A stretch of DNA of 64,000 nucleotides from Calothrix sp. NIES-4105 (GTDB taxonomy: Bacteria; Cyanobacteriota; Cyanobacteriia; Cyanobacteriales; Nostocaceae), in contig NZ_AP018290.1 of NCBI RefSeq assembly GCF_002368415.1, forward strand, positions 2,049,470-2,113,469, written 5' to 3'. Position numbers and translations under genes: made by a program. The first letter of the stretch is position 1, and each line of letters starts with the position of its first letter. This document shows positions 29,549-38,553 of this stretch, in pieces. The notes under the pieces are model-generated. The model did no database searches and had not been told where the DNA came from. It was given only the letters and a program-made list of their open reading frames with translations.

Positions 29549-32500
29549 ATGAAACAACAATTAAATACTTGTATTGTGGCTCGGCAAATCGTGGAAGCTA
29601 CTTTACTAAATCATCCATTGATTGACGACTGTGTGGTATTGGTTCGCAAAGAAGATCCCAGGCAAGAGCTAGTTGCTTATGTAGTTTCCGCTGGTTTATC
29701 AAGAGAGCAGCTAGAATCCTACTTGCTTGGACTGCTGCCTACTGATATAGTGCCAGTTGTCTATATATCGGTATCTACTCTGCCGTTGAATGATTTAGGG
29801 CAAGTAGACGAACAAGCTTTAATTGATCTCGAAGCAATCGATTCTGACTTGATACAGCGATGGGAACAAAGTCTAGAATCTGTACCAGAAGTCGAGCATG
29901 TAGCGGTAATAGTTGAAGAGTATAAAGAGAAAATCCCCCCGTTACATTTATCAGATTTGCTAGGAGATCAAAGCAGGGGTGCGATTGAAAGTATACATCG
30001 AGAGAAATCTGGAAAATTGCCTGTAGTTTCATCCGATGCGGTTGCAGTGCAGCAAGAATCTATCAGTAACGGTGCAGTTTTGCAGCTGGAAGCTGGCGAT
30101 CCCACTACTTTATCATCAGCTTTGTTGCGGACAGCACTTGAGATATCAGACAAGGAAATTATCTATCTGAAAGCTGACGGTTCTGAGATTGTGCAGTCTT
30201 ATGAAGCTTTATTGAACGAAGCGCAGCGAATCAAAGCAGGATTATGCCAATTAGGACTGAAGCCTCAAGATAAAGTTATTTTCCAAATAAACCGGAATTC
30301 GGACTTTATCCCTGCGTTTTGGGGTTGCATTTTGGGAGGTTTTGTGCCTGTACCGATATCGACTCCCACAACCTACGAAGTTAACAGTGCTGTGCAAAAA
30401 AAGTTGCATGATGCTTGGCAGATGTTGGATAAACCGCTCATCCTGACGACAACGGAATTGTCTCTAGGATTGCGTTCTTTATCCGACCTTTTGAGTTTGG
30501 AATTTAAAATTGAAACTGTCGAGCGCTCGCGGTTGTGCGAACCGGATAAAAACTGTCACGTTAGTCAACCAGATGATTTGGCAGTATTCATTTTAACTTC
30601 TGGCAGCACAGGCGTACCTAAAGGGGTGATGCTGACGCATCAAAATATAATAAGTAGTGTAATTGGCACGTCTAAGGTGAGCGATCTTACTAGCCTTGAT
30701 ATCTCGTTGAACTGGCTACCATTGGATCATCCAGGCCCCCTTATTCGATGTGTAATTAGGTGTGTATTTTTAGGGTGTCAGCAGATTCATGCTGATACAG
30801 GTATAGTTTTGCAAGATATCCTCAAATGGCTCGATTTGTGCGATCGCTTTCAAGTTACGACGACTTGGGCGCCTAATTTTGCTTTTGCCTTACTGTGTGA
30901 GCGCGCGACGGATATCGAGAACGGGCATTGGGACTTATCCAAAATCAGGTCTATTTTAAATACGGCTGAACCTATCGTTCAAGAGACAGCACAAAAAGTG
31001 CTAAAACTGCTTTCACCCCACGGAATAGCGACCGAGGCGATGCATTCTTCTTGGGGTATGGCTGAAACATCATCTGGCGTTACTTTTTCCGACCAATATT
31101 TGTTGCAAGACCGGGACATACCCGAGTCTAGATCATTTACAGAATTAGGCTTTCCTATTCCTGGAATTTCTCTTCGCATCGTCAACGATAATAATCAAGT
31201 CGTCAACGAACAAACGATTGGCTATTTACAAGTAAAAGGCTCTACAGTAACCAAAGGTTATTATCAAAATCCTGAACTGAACCGAGAAGTGTTCACAGAT
31301 GATGGATGGTTTAATACTGGGGATTTGGGATTTCTGCATAACGGGTGTCTAACCATTACAGGACGGACAAAAAATATCATCATCATTAATGGTGTTAATT
31401 ACTATTCTCATGAAATTGAACAGGTAGTGGAAGCGGTTGAAGGAGTGTCGCGGTCTTATACAGCAGCTTGTGCAACTCGGCGACCAGGTAGCAATACAGA
31501 TGAATTAATCGTCTTTTTCCATACTGCGATTTATGAGGATGACCGCTTAGTTGGTGTGCTAAAAGATATTCGCAAAAACCTGGTCAGCAAACTAGGAATA
31601 AAAGCTAACTATTTGGTAAAGGTTGAGAAAGAGGCAATACCTAAAACCTCAATCGGTAAGATTCAGCACGCGCAACTAAAAAAAAGCTTTGAAGCTGGCG
31701 AGTTTGATGCTATTGTCAAGCAAATTGATATTTTACTTAGCAATAACAATACTCTTCCAGACTGGTTTTACCGCCAAATATGGCGACCCAAAGAAGCGGC
31801 GCCTTTGAATACTAAACCGACGACGGGACTAACTTTGGTATTCTTGGATTCGTTAGGCTTAGGTGAACTTTTGTGTGCCAAGCTTGACAAACTCAAGGTG
31901 CCTTATATTGGTGTTGAGGCAGGGTCAGACTTTGCAAAACTTGCAGATAATCGCTGTCGCATCGCTCCTCAAAACCTCGATCACTATCGCCAACTGCTTT
32001 CTTCTGTCTCAAAAGAATTGCTGCCAATTACACAAATCTTGCACTTATGGACTTATGACAAGTATGCAGGAGAAATTTCTGGACTAGAAGCGTTAGAGGA
32101 GACACAAGCGCGCGGAGTTTATAGTCTGCTTTTCTTAGTTCAGGCATTGGATCGCTTTCAAGGCTCTAATACACCAGTTCGGTTACAAGTGATTGCAAGC
32201 TTTAGCCAAGCTACCTCAACAGAAGAAAAAATAGCTTGCGAGCGCTCACCCATACTAGGAGTTGTCAAAACAATTCCCCAAGAATTGACGTGGTTGGATT
32301 GTCGTCATCTTGACTTACCCGTGCAAGAAAACGAAGTCAATGGCGCCTACATTCTGCGCGAACTCCAAGTGATTCAAAAAGAGCAAGAAGTCGCTTATCG
32401 CAACGGGCAACGTCTGGTTTCTCGCATCAAAAAAGTGGACTTTACCAAACAAGAAAAGCGAGACATACCTTTCGTTGAAGGCGGAATGTATCTCGTGACT

Positions 32501-34537
32501 GGTGGACTTGGAGGTATTGGCTCAGAAATAGTCAAGTATATCCTAAAGCATTATAAGGCTAAGTTGTTATTGGTAGGTAGAACTCCTCTGCCCTCTAGAA
32601 ATACGTGGAATGATTTGCAAGCAGGGGATACTGTAAAAGAGCGCATTGAAACTTATCTATCCTTGGAGCAACTTCCGGGGGCGATCACCTATGAAGCTGT
32701 TGATATTTGTAATTTGACCCAGTTGCAACAAGTGGTCGAGCGGGTTTGCAACAGTTGGCAATGCGAGCTTAATGGAATAATCCATCTAGCAGGAACTATT
32801 GAGACGCGCTTATTACTAGAGGAAACGGCGGAGAGCTTTGCTGCAACGCTTCGTCCAAAAGTGGCGGGTACACTAATATTGCATAAACTGATCGAAAACC
32901 AAAAGAATAGTGTTTTTATCAGCTTTTCTTCAGTGAACGGTTATTTCGGACGCATGACAGCAGGCGCCTATGCAGCTGCTAACCGATTCTTAGATTCTTT
33001 TTCCCAATACCAGCGAAACTTAGGTTCGTTGCACTATTGCTTTGCTTGGAGTATGTGGGATGAGACGGGATTAAGTCGCAACTACCAGATGAAAGACTTA
33101 AACCGCAAGAGAGGTTACTCGATTATCTCCAAAGAACAAGGACTACATTCGTTTTTAGCGGGTTTGCATAGAGAACCGGGATACCTGCTGGTAGGTTTGG
33201 ATGGAAGCAAACAATATATCCAAAGCTACCGGGAGATGGAGGTGCATTCCCAAGAGAAGTTATGCGCTTATTTCACGGCAAAAAACGCAGTACCTGAAGA
33301 GCGGTTGCAATTAGAGGTGCGCGACCGCTTTGGCATGACAATCAAAAGTGAATTCCGCCAACTCGAAGAAATGCCGCTTTCCCCAACAGGTGAAATTGAC
33401 CGCAAGCAGCTAGCAAAGAAACTTGTAACTAGTACTGAGTATCTGGCGCCTAGAAATGAAATCGAAGAAAAACTGATCAATATTTGGCAACAAGTATTAA
33501 ATGTGCCGCAAGTAGGTATCCAAGACAACTTTTTTGAGTTGGGAGGAACCTCGCTATTAGCCGTGCGTTTATTCTCAAATATTAACCAGACATTTGGCCA
33601 AAAACTTCCTTTATCTTCTCTGTTTTCATCAGGGACTGTAGAAGCTCTTGCTCAAACTATATCAGATACAGAATTAGATGTGAAGAATCGAATTTCATCA
33701 ATATTAACTAATAGTAAATCAAATTGGTCATCTTTGGTAGAAATTCAACCATTAGGTTCCAAACAACCTTTATTCTGTGTCCATCCCCTTGGTGGAGAAG
33801 CTTTATGTTATCGTGACTTGGCACTTCGTCTAGGATTAGAGCAACCAGTTTATGGGTTACAACCAATTGGGCTAGATGGAAAAGAGCATCCATTAACTCG
33901 CATTGAAGACATGGCATCACACTATATTCAGGAAATTAAGACAATTCAGCCGAATGGTCCTTATTTTCTACTTGGGTGTTCTTTTGGAGGTTTTGTTGTC
34001 TACGAGATGGCTCAACAACTCCACAGCCAAGGTGAGAAAGTGGGTCTTCTAGGGCTTATTGATACCGTTCGCCCAGGTTATAATAAGCGACCACCACTTT
34101 TAATCCGAGTTTTTCTGCACTTAAATTATATTTCCCAAAAAGGACCTGCGTATCTTTGGCAAAAGATTATCGGTTGGAGTAAGCAGGGCAAGTATGAAAT
34201 TGAACAAAAATATAAGCGTTACTTAAATGCCATGCAGCATGTATTAGATATTACGCCGCATTTAGCGGCTGATGACGAACACTTAAAAGTCATAGACGCT
34301 AACGTGCTGGCTTTGGATAAATATATCTGTCAAGCTTATCCAGATGAGATGATTCTTTTGCGAACTTCAGATGAACATCGCTCTGATGCTATAGCGGAAG
34401 AATATGATCCTCAATTTGGCTGGGGCGAGCTAGTTGACAATTTGAATATACATTCTATACCGGGTTCTCACTTAGAGATGATGAGCGAACCTCATGTACA
34501 AGTAGTAGCAGAACAACTAAAGGTTTACTTAAAGTAG
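29549..34537 (+). CDS. Single-module adenylation-ketoreductase-carrier-thioesterase synthetase
   Basis: 1662 residues. Order of parts: (1) residues 5-95, an Asub-like piece (LLNHPLIDDCVVLVRKEDPR, LPLNDLGQVDEQAL); (2) 190-715, adenylation/AMP-ligase with TSGSTGVPKG, WLPLDHPGPL, GWFNTGDLGF, NGVNYYSHEIE and PKTSIGKIQ; (3) about 790-1225, ketoreductase with VTGGLGGIG and the S-Y-N set FSSVNGYFG / GAYAAANRF; (4) about 1235-1285, a second Asub-like piece with PLSPTGEIDRKQL; (5) carrier with FFELGGTSLL (Ser about 1334); (6) thioesterase with LGCSFGGF and GSHLEMM. No condensation, ketosynthase or acyltransferase domain. Split Asub-like pieces around A-KR recall keto-acid-using depsipeptide modules. 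Product unknown. Confidence 0.88.
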   Translation: MKQQLNTCIVARQIVEATLLNHPLIDDCVVLVRKEDPRQELVAYVVSAGLSREQLESYLLGLLPTDIVPVVYISVSTLPLNDLGQVDEQALIDLEAIDSDLIQRWEQSLESVPEVEHVAVIVEEYKEKIPPLHLSDLLGDQSRGAIESIHREKSGKLPVVSSDAVAVQQESISNGAVLQLEAGDPTTLSSALLRTALEISDKEIIYLKADGSEIVQSYEALLNEAQRIKAGLCQLGLKPQDKVIFQINRNSDFIPAFWGCILGGFVPVPISTPTTYEVNSAVQKKLHDAWQMLDKPLILTTTELSLGLRSLSDLLSLEFKIETVERSRLCEPDKNCHVSQPDDLAVFILTSGSTGVPKGVMLTHQNIISSVIGTSKVSDLTSLDISLNWLPLDHPGPLIRCVIRCVFLGCQQIHADTGIVLQDILKWLDLCDRFQVTTTWAPNFAFALLCERATDIENGHWDLSKIRSILNTAEPIVQETAQKVLKLLSPHGIATEAMHSSWGMAETSSGVTFSDQYLLQDRDIPESRSFTELGFPIPGISLRIVNDNNQVVNEQTIGYLQVKGSTVTKGYYQNPELNREVFTDDGWFNTGDLGFLHNGCLTITGRTKNIIIINGVNYYSHEIEQVVEAVEGVSRSYTAACATRRPGSNTDELIVFFHTAIYEDDRLVGVLKDIRKNLVSKLGIKANYLVKVEKEAIPKTSIGKIQHAQLKKSFEAGEFDAIVKQIDILLSNNNTLPDWFYRQIWRPKEAAPLNTKPTTGLTLVFLDSLGLGELLCAKLDKLKVPYIGVEAGSDFAKLADNRCRIAPQNLDHYRQLLSSVSKELLPITQILHLWTYDKYAGEISGLEALEETQARGVYSLLFLVQALDRFQGSNTPVRLQVIASFSQATSTEEKIACERSPILGVVKTIPQELTWLDCRHLDLPVQENEVNGAYILRELQVIQKEQEVAYRNGQRLVSRIKKVDFTKQEKRDIPFVEGGMYLVTGGLGGIGSEIVKYILKHYKAKLLLVGRTPLPSRNTWNDLQAGDTVKERIETYLSLEQLPGAITYEAVDICNLTQLQQVVERVCNSWQCELNGIIHLAGTIETRLLLEETAESFAATLRPKVAGTLILHKLIENQKNSVFISFSSVNGYFGRMTAGAYAAANRFLDSFSQYQRNLGSLHYCFAWSMWDETGLSRNYQMKDLNRKRGYSIISKEQGLHSFLAGLHREPGYLLVGLDGSKQYIQSYREMEVHSQEKLCAYFTAKNAVPEERLQLEVRDRFGMTIKSEFRQLEEMPLSPTGEIDRKQLAKKLVTSTEYLAPRNEIEEKLINIWQQVLNVPQVGIQDNFFELGGTSLLAVRLFSNINQTFGQKLPLSSLFSSGTVEALAQTISDTELDVKNRISSILTNSKSNWSSLVEIQPLGSKQPLFCVHPLGGEALCYRDLALRLGLEQPVYGLQPIGLDGKEHPLTRIEDMASHYIQEIKTIQPNGPYFLLGCSFGGFVVYEMAQQLHSQGEKVGLLGLIDTVRPGYNKRPPLLIRVFLHLNYISQKGPAYLWQKIIGWSKQGKYEIEQKYKRYLNAMQHVLDITPHLAADDEHLKVIDANVLALDKYICQAYPDEMILLRTSDEHRSDAIAEEYDPQFGWGELVDNLNIHSIPGSHLEMMSEPHVQVVAEQLKVYLK

Positions 34538-34539
34538 AA

Positions 34540-34605
34540 AGTGCTGAGTGCTGAGTGCTGAGTAACGATTTAATACTCAGCACTCAGCACTCGTTACTCA
34601 GCACT
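34540..34605. terminator. GTGCTGAGTGCTGAG inverted repeat between convergent genes
   Basis: AGTGCTGAGTGCTGAGTA is followed by its inverse TACTCAGCACTCAGCACT and a third half-unit (TTACTCAGCACT). It lies between the synthetase stop and the end of aspS; probably a bidirectional terminator made from a dispersed repeat. Confidence 0.75.
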
Positions 34606-34607
34606 AT

Positions 34608-35900
34608 TTATGGGGTAATTCGATATCTATCGCGCGGGTAAAGCGATGCTTGTCGGACGTTTGGTAATTGCAGTATTCGAGAAGTTAAACGTTCTAAACC
34701 TATTGCTAGTCCTCCATGTGGTGGCATTCCTAATTCAAACATTTGTAAGTGATTTTCAAACAAGGCAGGATTTAGATTACGATTTGTTAAGGCTTGCTCT
34801 AAATCTCCGCGTTTGTGCAATCGTTGTCCACCTGTGGTAATTTCTAGACCCTCAAATAATAAGTCAAAGCTTTGTGAGGCGCCTTCATAACCGCGCGGAT
34901 GCGTATAGAAAGGTCGTGCAGTTAAAGGAAAACCAATAACAAATAGCGCTGGTACTCCTGTTTCAGCTTCCGCTAATTGACAAAGCTGACGTTCTGCTTC
35001 GGGGTCAAGGTCATCAATAAGGTCGTTACGACCAAAGTGATGATTAAGTCGTTCCAAACATTCTGTAAATTCCCATGTTGGTACATTGAGCATTGAAGGA
35101 AGTAATTTTGTTCTGTACCGTTTGAGTTGGTCTGCGAAGTTTTGGTTCAACTGCTCAAAAATAAACGTTAATAACTGTCGTTCTAACTCAATTATTTCTT
35201 CAGCACTGTTGAGAAATCCCATTTCCAAGTCTAAAGAGTAATATTCTGTTAAGTGCCTACTACTAGCGTGAGGTTCCGCGCGATAAACAAAACCTGTTTC
35301 AAATACTCTCTCTAAACCTGAGACTCCATACTCTTTATAAAACTGTGGACTTTGGGCAAGATATGCCGCGCGTTCAAAATATTTGATTTCAAACAAATTT
35401 GTTCCACCCTCAGTCCCACTAGATACTATCTTAGATGTAACTATTTCGGTGAAATATCTGGCGCCTAAGAATTGCCGGAAGTATTGTAATATAGCTGCTT
35501 GGATACGAAAAATATCACCTATCTCACTGTGACGCAGCGACAAAGGACGATAAGCCAAAATAGTTTCGATACCAATATTAGAAATATCTGAACTGGAATT
35601 AAAAGGTAGTACTGATACATCATTGAGAACATTAATCTCAATAACTTCTACCTCAAAACCAAGTTGAGCGCGTTTATCTGGCTTGATTTTACCTCTTACT
35701 TCCACAGGTTCATCGAGTTTAAGCTTTAATTCTCGTACCAACTCGGAAGCGGCAACGCATTGCACCTCCCCGCTACAGTCTTTAACAACAATAAATGTTG
35801 TGCGCGCGAGTTCTCGTAAATGCAGTATCCATCCACAAATAACAACTTCTTCAGATGATGCTTCCAAAGAAGCAATAAATCTTTTTGAGCAAAGTACCAT
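34608..35900 (-). CDS. aspS2: Archaeal-type (probably non-discriminating) aspartyl-tRNA synthetase
   Basis: 430 residues, far shorter than the ~600-residue bacterial AspRS. It has an N-terminal OB-fold anticodon domain (VVICGWILHLRELART) and class II catalytic motifs: motif 2 FRAE-like VYRAEPHASSRHLTEY, GARYFTEIVTSKIV before it, and motif 3 GGLAIGLERLTSRIL near the end. It charges tRNA-Asp, and such enzymes often also charge tRNA-Asn; which applies here is not decidable by eye. A second, main AspRS is expected elsewhere. The upstream 240 bases form a T-box-like leader, and the start ATG follows AGGGG nine bases upstream inside a possible sequestering hairpin. Confidence 0.85.
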   Translation of the reverse strand: MVLCSKRFIASLEASSEEVVICGWILHLRELARTTFIVVKDCSGEVQCVAASELVRELKLKLDEPVEVRGKIKPDKRAQLGFEVEVIEINVLNDVSVLPFNSSSDISNIGIETILAYRPLSLRHSEIGDIFRIQAAILQYFRQFLGARYFTEIVTSKIVSSGTEGGTNLFEIKYFERAAYLAQSPQFYKEYGVSGLERVFETGFVYRAEPHASSRHLTEYYSLDLEMGFLNSAEEIIELERQLLTFIFEQLNQNFADQLKRYRTKLLPSMLNVPTWEFTECLERLNHHFGRNDLIDDLDPEAERQLCQLAEAETGVPALFVIGFPLTARPFYTHPRGYEGASQSFDLLFEGLEITTGGQRLHKRGDLEQALTNRNLNPALFENHLQMFELGMPPHGGLAIGLERLTSRILQLPNVRQASLYPRDRYRITP

Positions 35901-35903
35901 AAC

Positions 35904-36139
35904 AAAAAACCCCTGATGGGTTAAGTTTTACTTGCTGGAACCGTATTAACGGCGGTACCATCCAGCTTCCACATCCTGTGTGCTGTTAACTTCAAGCCAG
36001 CGCACTATGAACATGACACTTTTTATTGCAGTATCGTTGCACATACGTTTTACCCTACTAATCGCCAATGCTAATCACCTTGATTAACATTTCCTTTTCG
36101 AGTAAACCTCTCTGAGGGGTCTTTCCTCTTCCATGAGTT
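35904..36139 (-). ncRNA. T-box-like riboswitch leader of the AspRS gene
   Basis: On the minus strand 35966-35934 reads GCTGGA - TGGTACC - GCCGT - TAAT - ACGGT - TCCAGC. A 6-bp helix, a 7-base UGGUACC bulge and a 5-bp helix make exactly the T-box antiterminator shape, with the UGGN that pairs with uncharged tRNA CCA ends. Upstream, GGAAGAGGAAAG and CTCAGAGAGG (about 36135-36105) resemble the start of T-box Stem I. A weak AACCC/GGGTT hairpin with a T-run (35922-35904) precedes the ATG and covers the SD. I could not place the specifier codon. By memory, T-boxes are mainly known from Firmicutes and Actinobacteria. Confidence 0.65.
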
Positions 36140-36145
36140 ACATTG

Positions 36146-36174
36146 ATACTACATGATAATTTCAAATCTTGCAA
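36146..36174 (-). promoter_or_regulatory. Candidate promoter for the T-box leader
   Basis: On the minus strand TTGCAA (36174-36169) is followed after 17 bases by TAGTAT (36151-36146). This would start a leader of about 240 nucleotides, a normal T-box leader length. Confidence 0.4.
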
Positions 36175-36419
36175 CAAAAGTTTTGATGGCGCGCTCTTTA
36201 CCTGCGGTACACTACCCCACGGGAAAACTACGTTTACGTGAACAACCTCAATTTAAAATGGAAGCGAATTTATTCTAAGTAAAAGCATGTATACTGCGCT
36301 AATTATAATTTTACAGCCACTACCCACAATAGTAGATACAAAGATTATTCCAACTGTAGAACAATCAAATTATCTTTACTCAAGCTCCGTAGTAATTAAT
36401 ACAAAGCAAATTGCCGAAG
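36175..36419. other. Intergenic region without a supported gene
   Basis: AT-rich. Contains a copy of the GGGAAAACTACGTTTACGTGAAC-type element (about 36220-36243) shared with the region near 29410. A 51-codon plus-strand ORF (36287-36442) is not convincing. Confidence 0.4.
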
Positions 36420-36980
36420 TTACGGTGAAACACTTTCAATAGCAAAAAAACGGAATACTCCCCTTCTCCAAGCCCAAAAATCTGGGGCATATTTTGCCAA
36501 TCGTGTTAATGCATAATCAGGTAAAATAAATAAAATTGGATGCGGCACGCTAACTGTATAAGCATCGCGTACAAAGTTCAAATCTTGTAAGACTGGGGGA
36601 TATTCATCATATCTTCCAATCGAATTTTCTAATCCAATAATCAGCAAAACTAATTTTTTGTCTTTTTCAATTTTAAGATTCGCCAATTTTGCTACAATTA
36701 CATCTAATAAATAGCAAACTTCTAAGTTTGATACATCCAAAATAATAAATTGTATTTCTTGATTTTTGATATGGGAAATGATGATATCAATTAAACGTTC
36801 TCTGTCTTGAGTAAAATTAATTTCAACAAATCCAATTGTCAGCTTATCATCAGCAAAATCTATAAATGTAAGCAGTTCGGCTATAACTTGTTGATTTGCG
36901 TTTAAAAATACTTGTGTATTAAGATTATTTGCACCCTCAGATGATAAATTATAATCTGTGCCGATGATATATTCTTTCAT
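36420..36980 (-). CDS. Partner protein of the ATPase at 37037, function unknown
   Basis: 186 residues, no signal or membrane segment. Alternating hydrophobic strands (KLTIGFVEINF, IQFIILDVSNLEV, KKLVLLIIGLE) suggest an alpha/beta nucleotide-fold-like domain. The C-terminal part (HPILFILPDYALTRLAKYAP, then DFWAWRRGVFRF) resembles the N-terminal module often found in front of TPR repeats in cyanobacterial proteins; here it stands alone. It starts 56 bases after the ATPase stop on the same strand, so the two form an operon. A two-part NTPase/effector system is inferred, not shown. Confidence 0.65.
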   Translation of the reverse strand: MKEYIIGTDYNLSSEGANNLNTQVFLNANQQVIAELLTFIDFADDKLTIGFVEINFTQDRERLIDIIISHIKNQEIQFIILDVSNLEVCYLLDVIVAKLANLKIEKDKKLVLLIIGLENSIGRYDEYPPVLQDLNFVRDAYTVSVPHPILFILPDYALTRLAKYAPDFWAWRRGVFRFFAIESVSP

Positions 36981-37036
36981 ATTTATTACCTACTCTATAA
37001 ATTTGCAATTTTTCATGCATCCTCCAACACCAGCTG

Positions 37037-38377
37037 TTATGAAAGCGCTACAAGTTTCTCCTTGAAAGCGTTAATTTGCTGCACTACAGGATTAATATAG
37101 TTCCATCTATTTTTACCATTATACTCAAAAACTGAAAGATTAAACATCATTAAACGTCCAATTTCATCTTTAGTAACATCTTTACTTAAACAGACCTGTG
37201 CCAATGCTGGATAGTGTTCGGCAGGAATAATTCTTTCAAAGTTAAATTGAGCTTGCTTGATTACGTAATCTACATCTTCAGCATTAACCTTTGTTCGACC
37301 ACGTGTGGCGGCAATTAGAAAAGCACTTGCAGTTAATTCCATAAGTTGACGTACATGACCACCACTTGCTTTTGCTAATTCAATCACTAGGTTGCGTGAA
37401 TCAAAGATAGCATTAATATCTACTCGCTTTTCGATCAAACCCACAATAGCTTCCAACGCACCACTATCGTAGCCTAAATTACATTGTTGGGCTTGAAACT
37501 CATATATATTAACCATAGGTACAATTTTTGGTGCATCAAATGTATTGCCTACATTTTGTTCAGCATAAACAACAGAAATTGGAGCAGTAAATATAATCGT
37601 ACAGTGTAAGCTTTGTAGTTGTGTGGCGTAATCAAAAAATAAATGCTTGCCTATATTAGGTGGGACTCTATCTAAATTGTCAAAAATAATTAAAAAGCCT
37701 TTTTGGTATTGAGGATATTTAGCTCGAAGTTTTATAAATGCATCTCCTAACAGTAGATTAATATCACTCTGTAATCGACCAATATCTTTTTGTAAGCTTT
37801 GACGAATTATTTGCTTACGCTTATCTGACCCTTTAATCTGTGCTTGGAGCTTTGCCAGTAATTTAGAAATCAAAGGGATTTGCAAACCCGCTTCAACGCT
37901 TGTATCTAGGCTAACAGATGCTTCAACAGTAGTTTCGTTCTCTTGTGTGATTTCCAGAAACCAAGCTTCAAAATTGTGTAAAAGTTTTTTATCAAATTCT
38001 GCTCTCAATTTATATAAATCATCAGCTACTTTTTTGATAATCACTAAATATAGATCTGTATATTCTGCATCAAGAATATCAATTTCTCTATCAGCTTCAA
38101 TATATATAACTCGATATTCATGTTCCCAATGGTTTTGAATGCGTCGCAGTTCGGTGCTTTTTCCACAACCTCGATGACCAGTAAATAAAATACTGCAAAA
38201 TTCAGCAGGTTCTAAAAAATCTAATCGCGTATTGATACCTTGTACAGCTTCGGTGTTTCGCACTCCTGATAAATCAACATAATAACGTTGGCTATCTGTA
38301 CCAACCAAAGGGGCAACATCGCAAGCGCGAAAAGCAGCTTTTAGGGTATTTGCACGGTTATTTGGTAAAGTCGTCAT
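37037..38377 (-). CDS. P-loop (AAA/ORC-STAND-like) ATPase
   Basis: 446 residues. Walker A is FTGHRGCGKSTELRRI (about 63-78); a Walker B-like strand reads GFLIIFDNLDRVP (about 232-244). Between them a helical, partly coiled region (about 130-215, KLLAKLQAQIKGSDKRKQ) carries the insert seen in some conflict-type ATPases. Near residue 340 ASGGHVRQLMEL looks like an ORC/Cdc6 sensor-2 and is followed by a probable winged helix ending in YINPVVQQINAF. No GGCGCC occurs in this gene or its partner, unlike most of the window. A signalling or defence role is inferred from architecture only. Confidence 0.75.
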   Translation of the reverse strand: MTTLPNNRANTLKAAFRACDVAPLVGTDSQRYYVDLSGVRNTEAVQGINTRLDFLEPAEFCSILFTGHRGCGKSTELRRIQNHWEHEYRVIYIEADREIDILDAEYTDLYLVIIKKVADDLYKLRAEFDKKLLHNFEAWFLEITQENETTVEASVSLDTSVEAGLQIPLISKLLAKLQAQIKGSDKRKQIIRQSLQKDIGRLQSDINLLLGDAFIKLRAKYPQYQKGFLIIFDNLDRVPPNIGKHLFFDYATQLQSLHCTIIFTAPISVVYAEQNVGNTFDAPKIVPMVNIYEFQAQQCNLGYDSGALEAIVGLIEKRVDINAIFDSRNLVIELAKASGGHVRQLMELTASAFLIAATRGRTKVNAEDVDYVIKQAQFNFERIIPAEHYPALAQVCLSKDVTKDEIGRLMMFNLSVFEYNGKNRWNYINPVVQQINAFKEKLVALS

Positions 38378-38553
38378 CGCTTTAAGTTAATATTTATACA
38401 ATTAATTCATTTGTATAAATTTATTGTAAGGTAACAAGGGAAAATTTTTCATTATAATTTAGTAAAGACGCGCGAGATATTTACATTATCAACTCAATCC
38501 AATTACATTTCTTAAAATCGGCATTTTTAATTGTAAACGTTCAGTAGGCGCCA

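Noticed and set aside
36287-36442. Plus-strand ORF of 51 codons between the T-box leader and the ATPase partner gene
   Set aside because: No RBS, no motif, overlaps the 3' end of the convergent gene; probably chance in AT-rich DNA.
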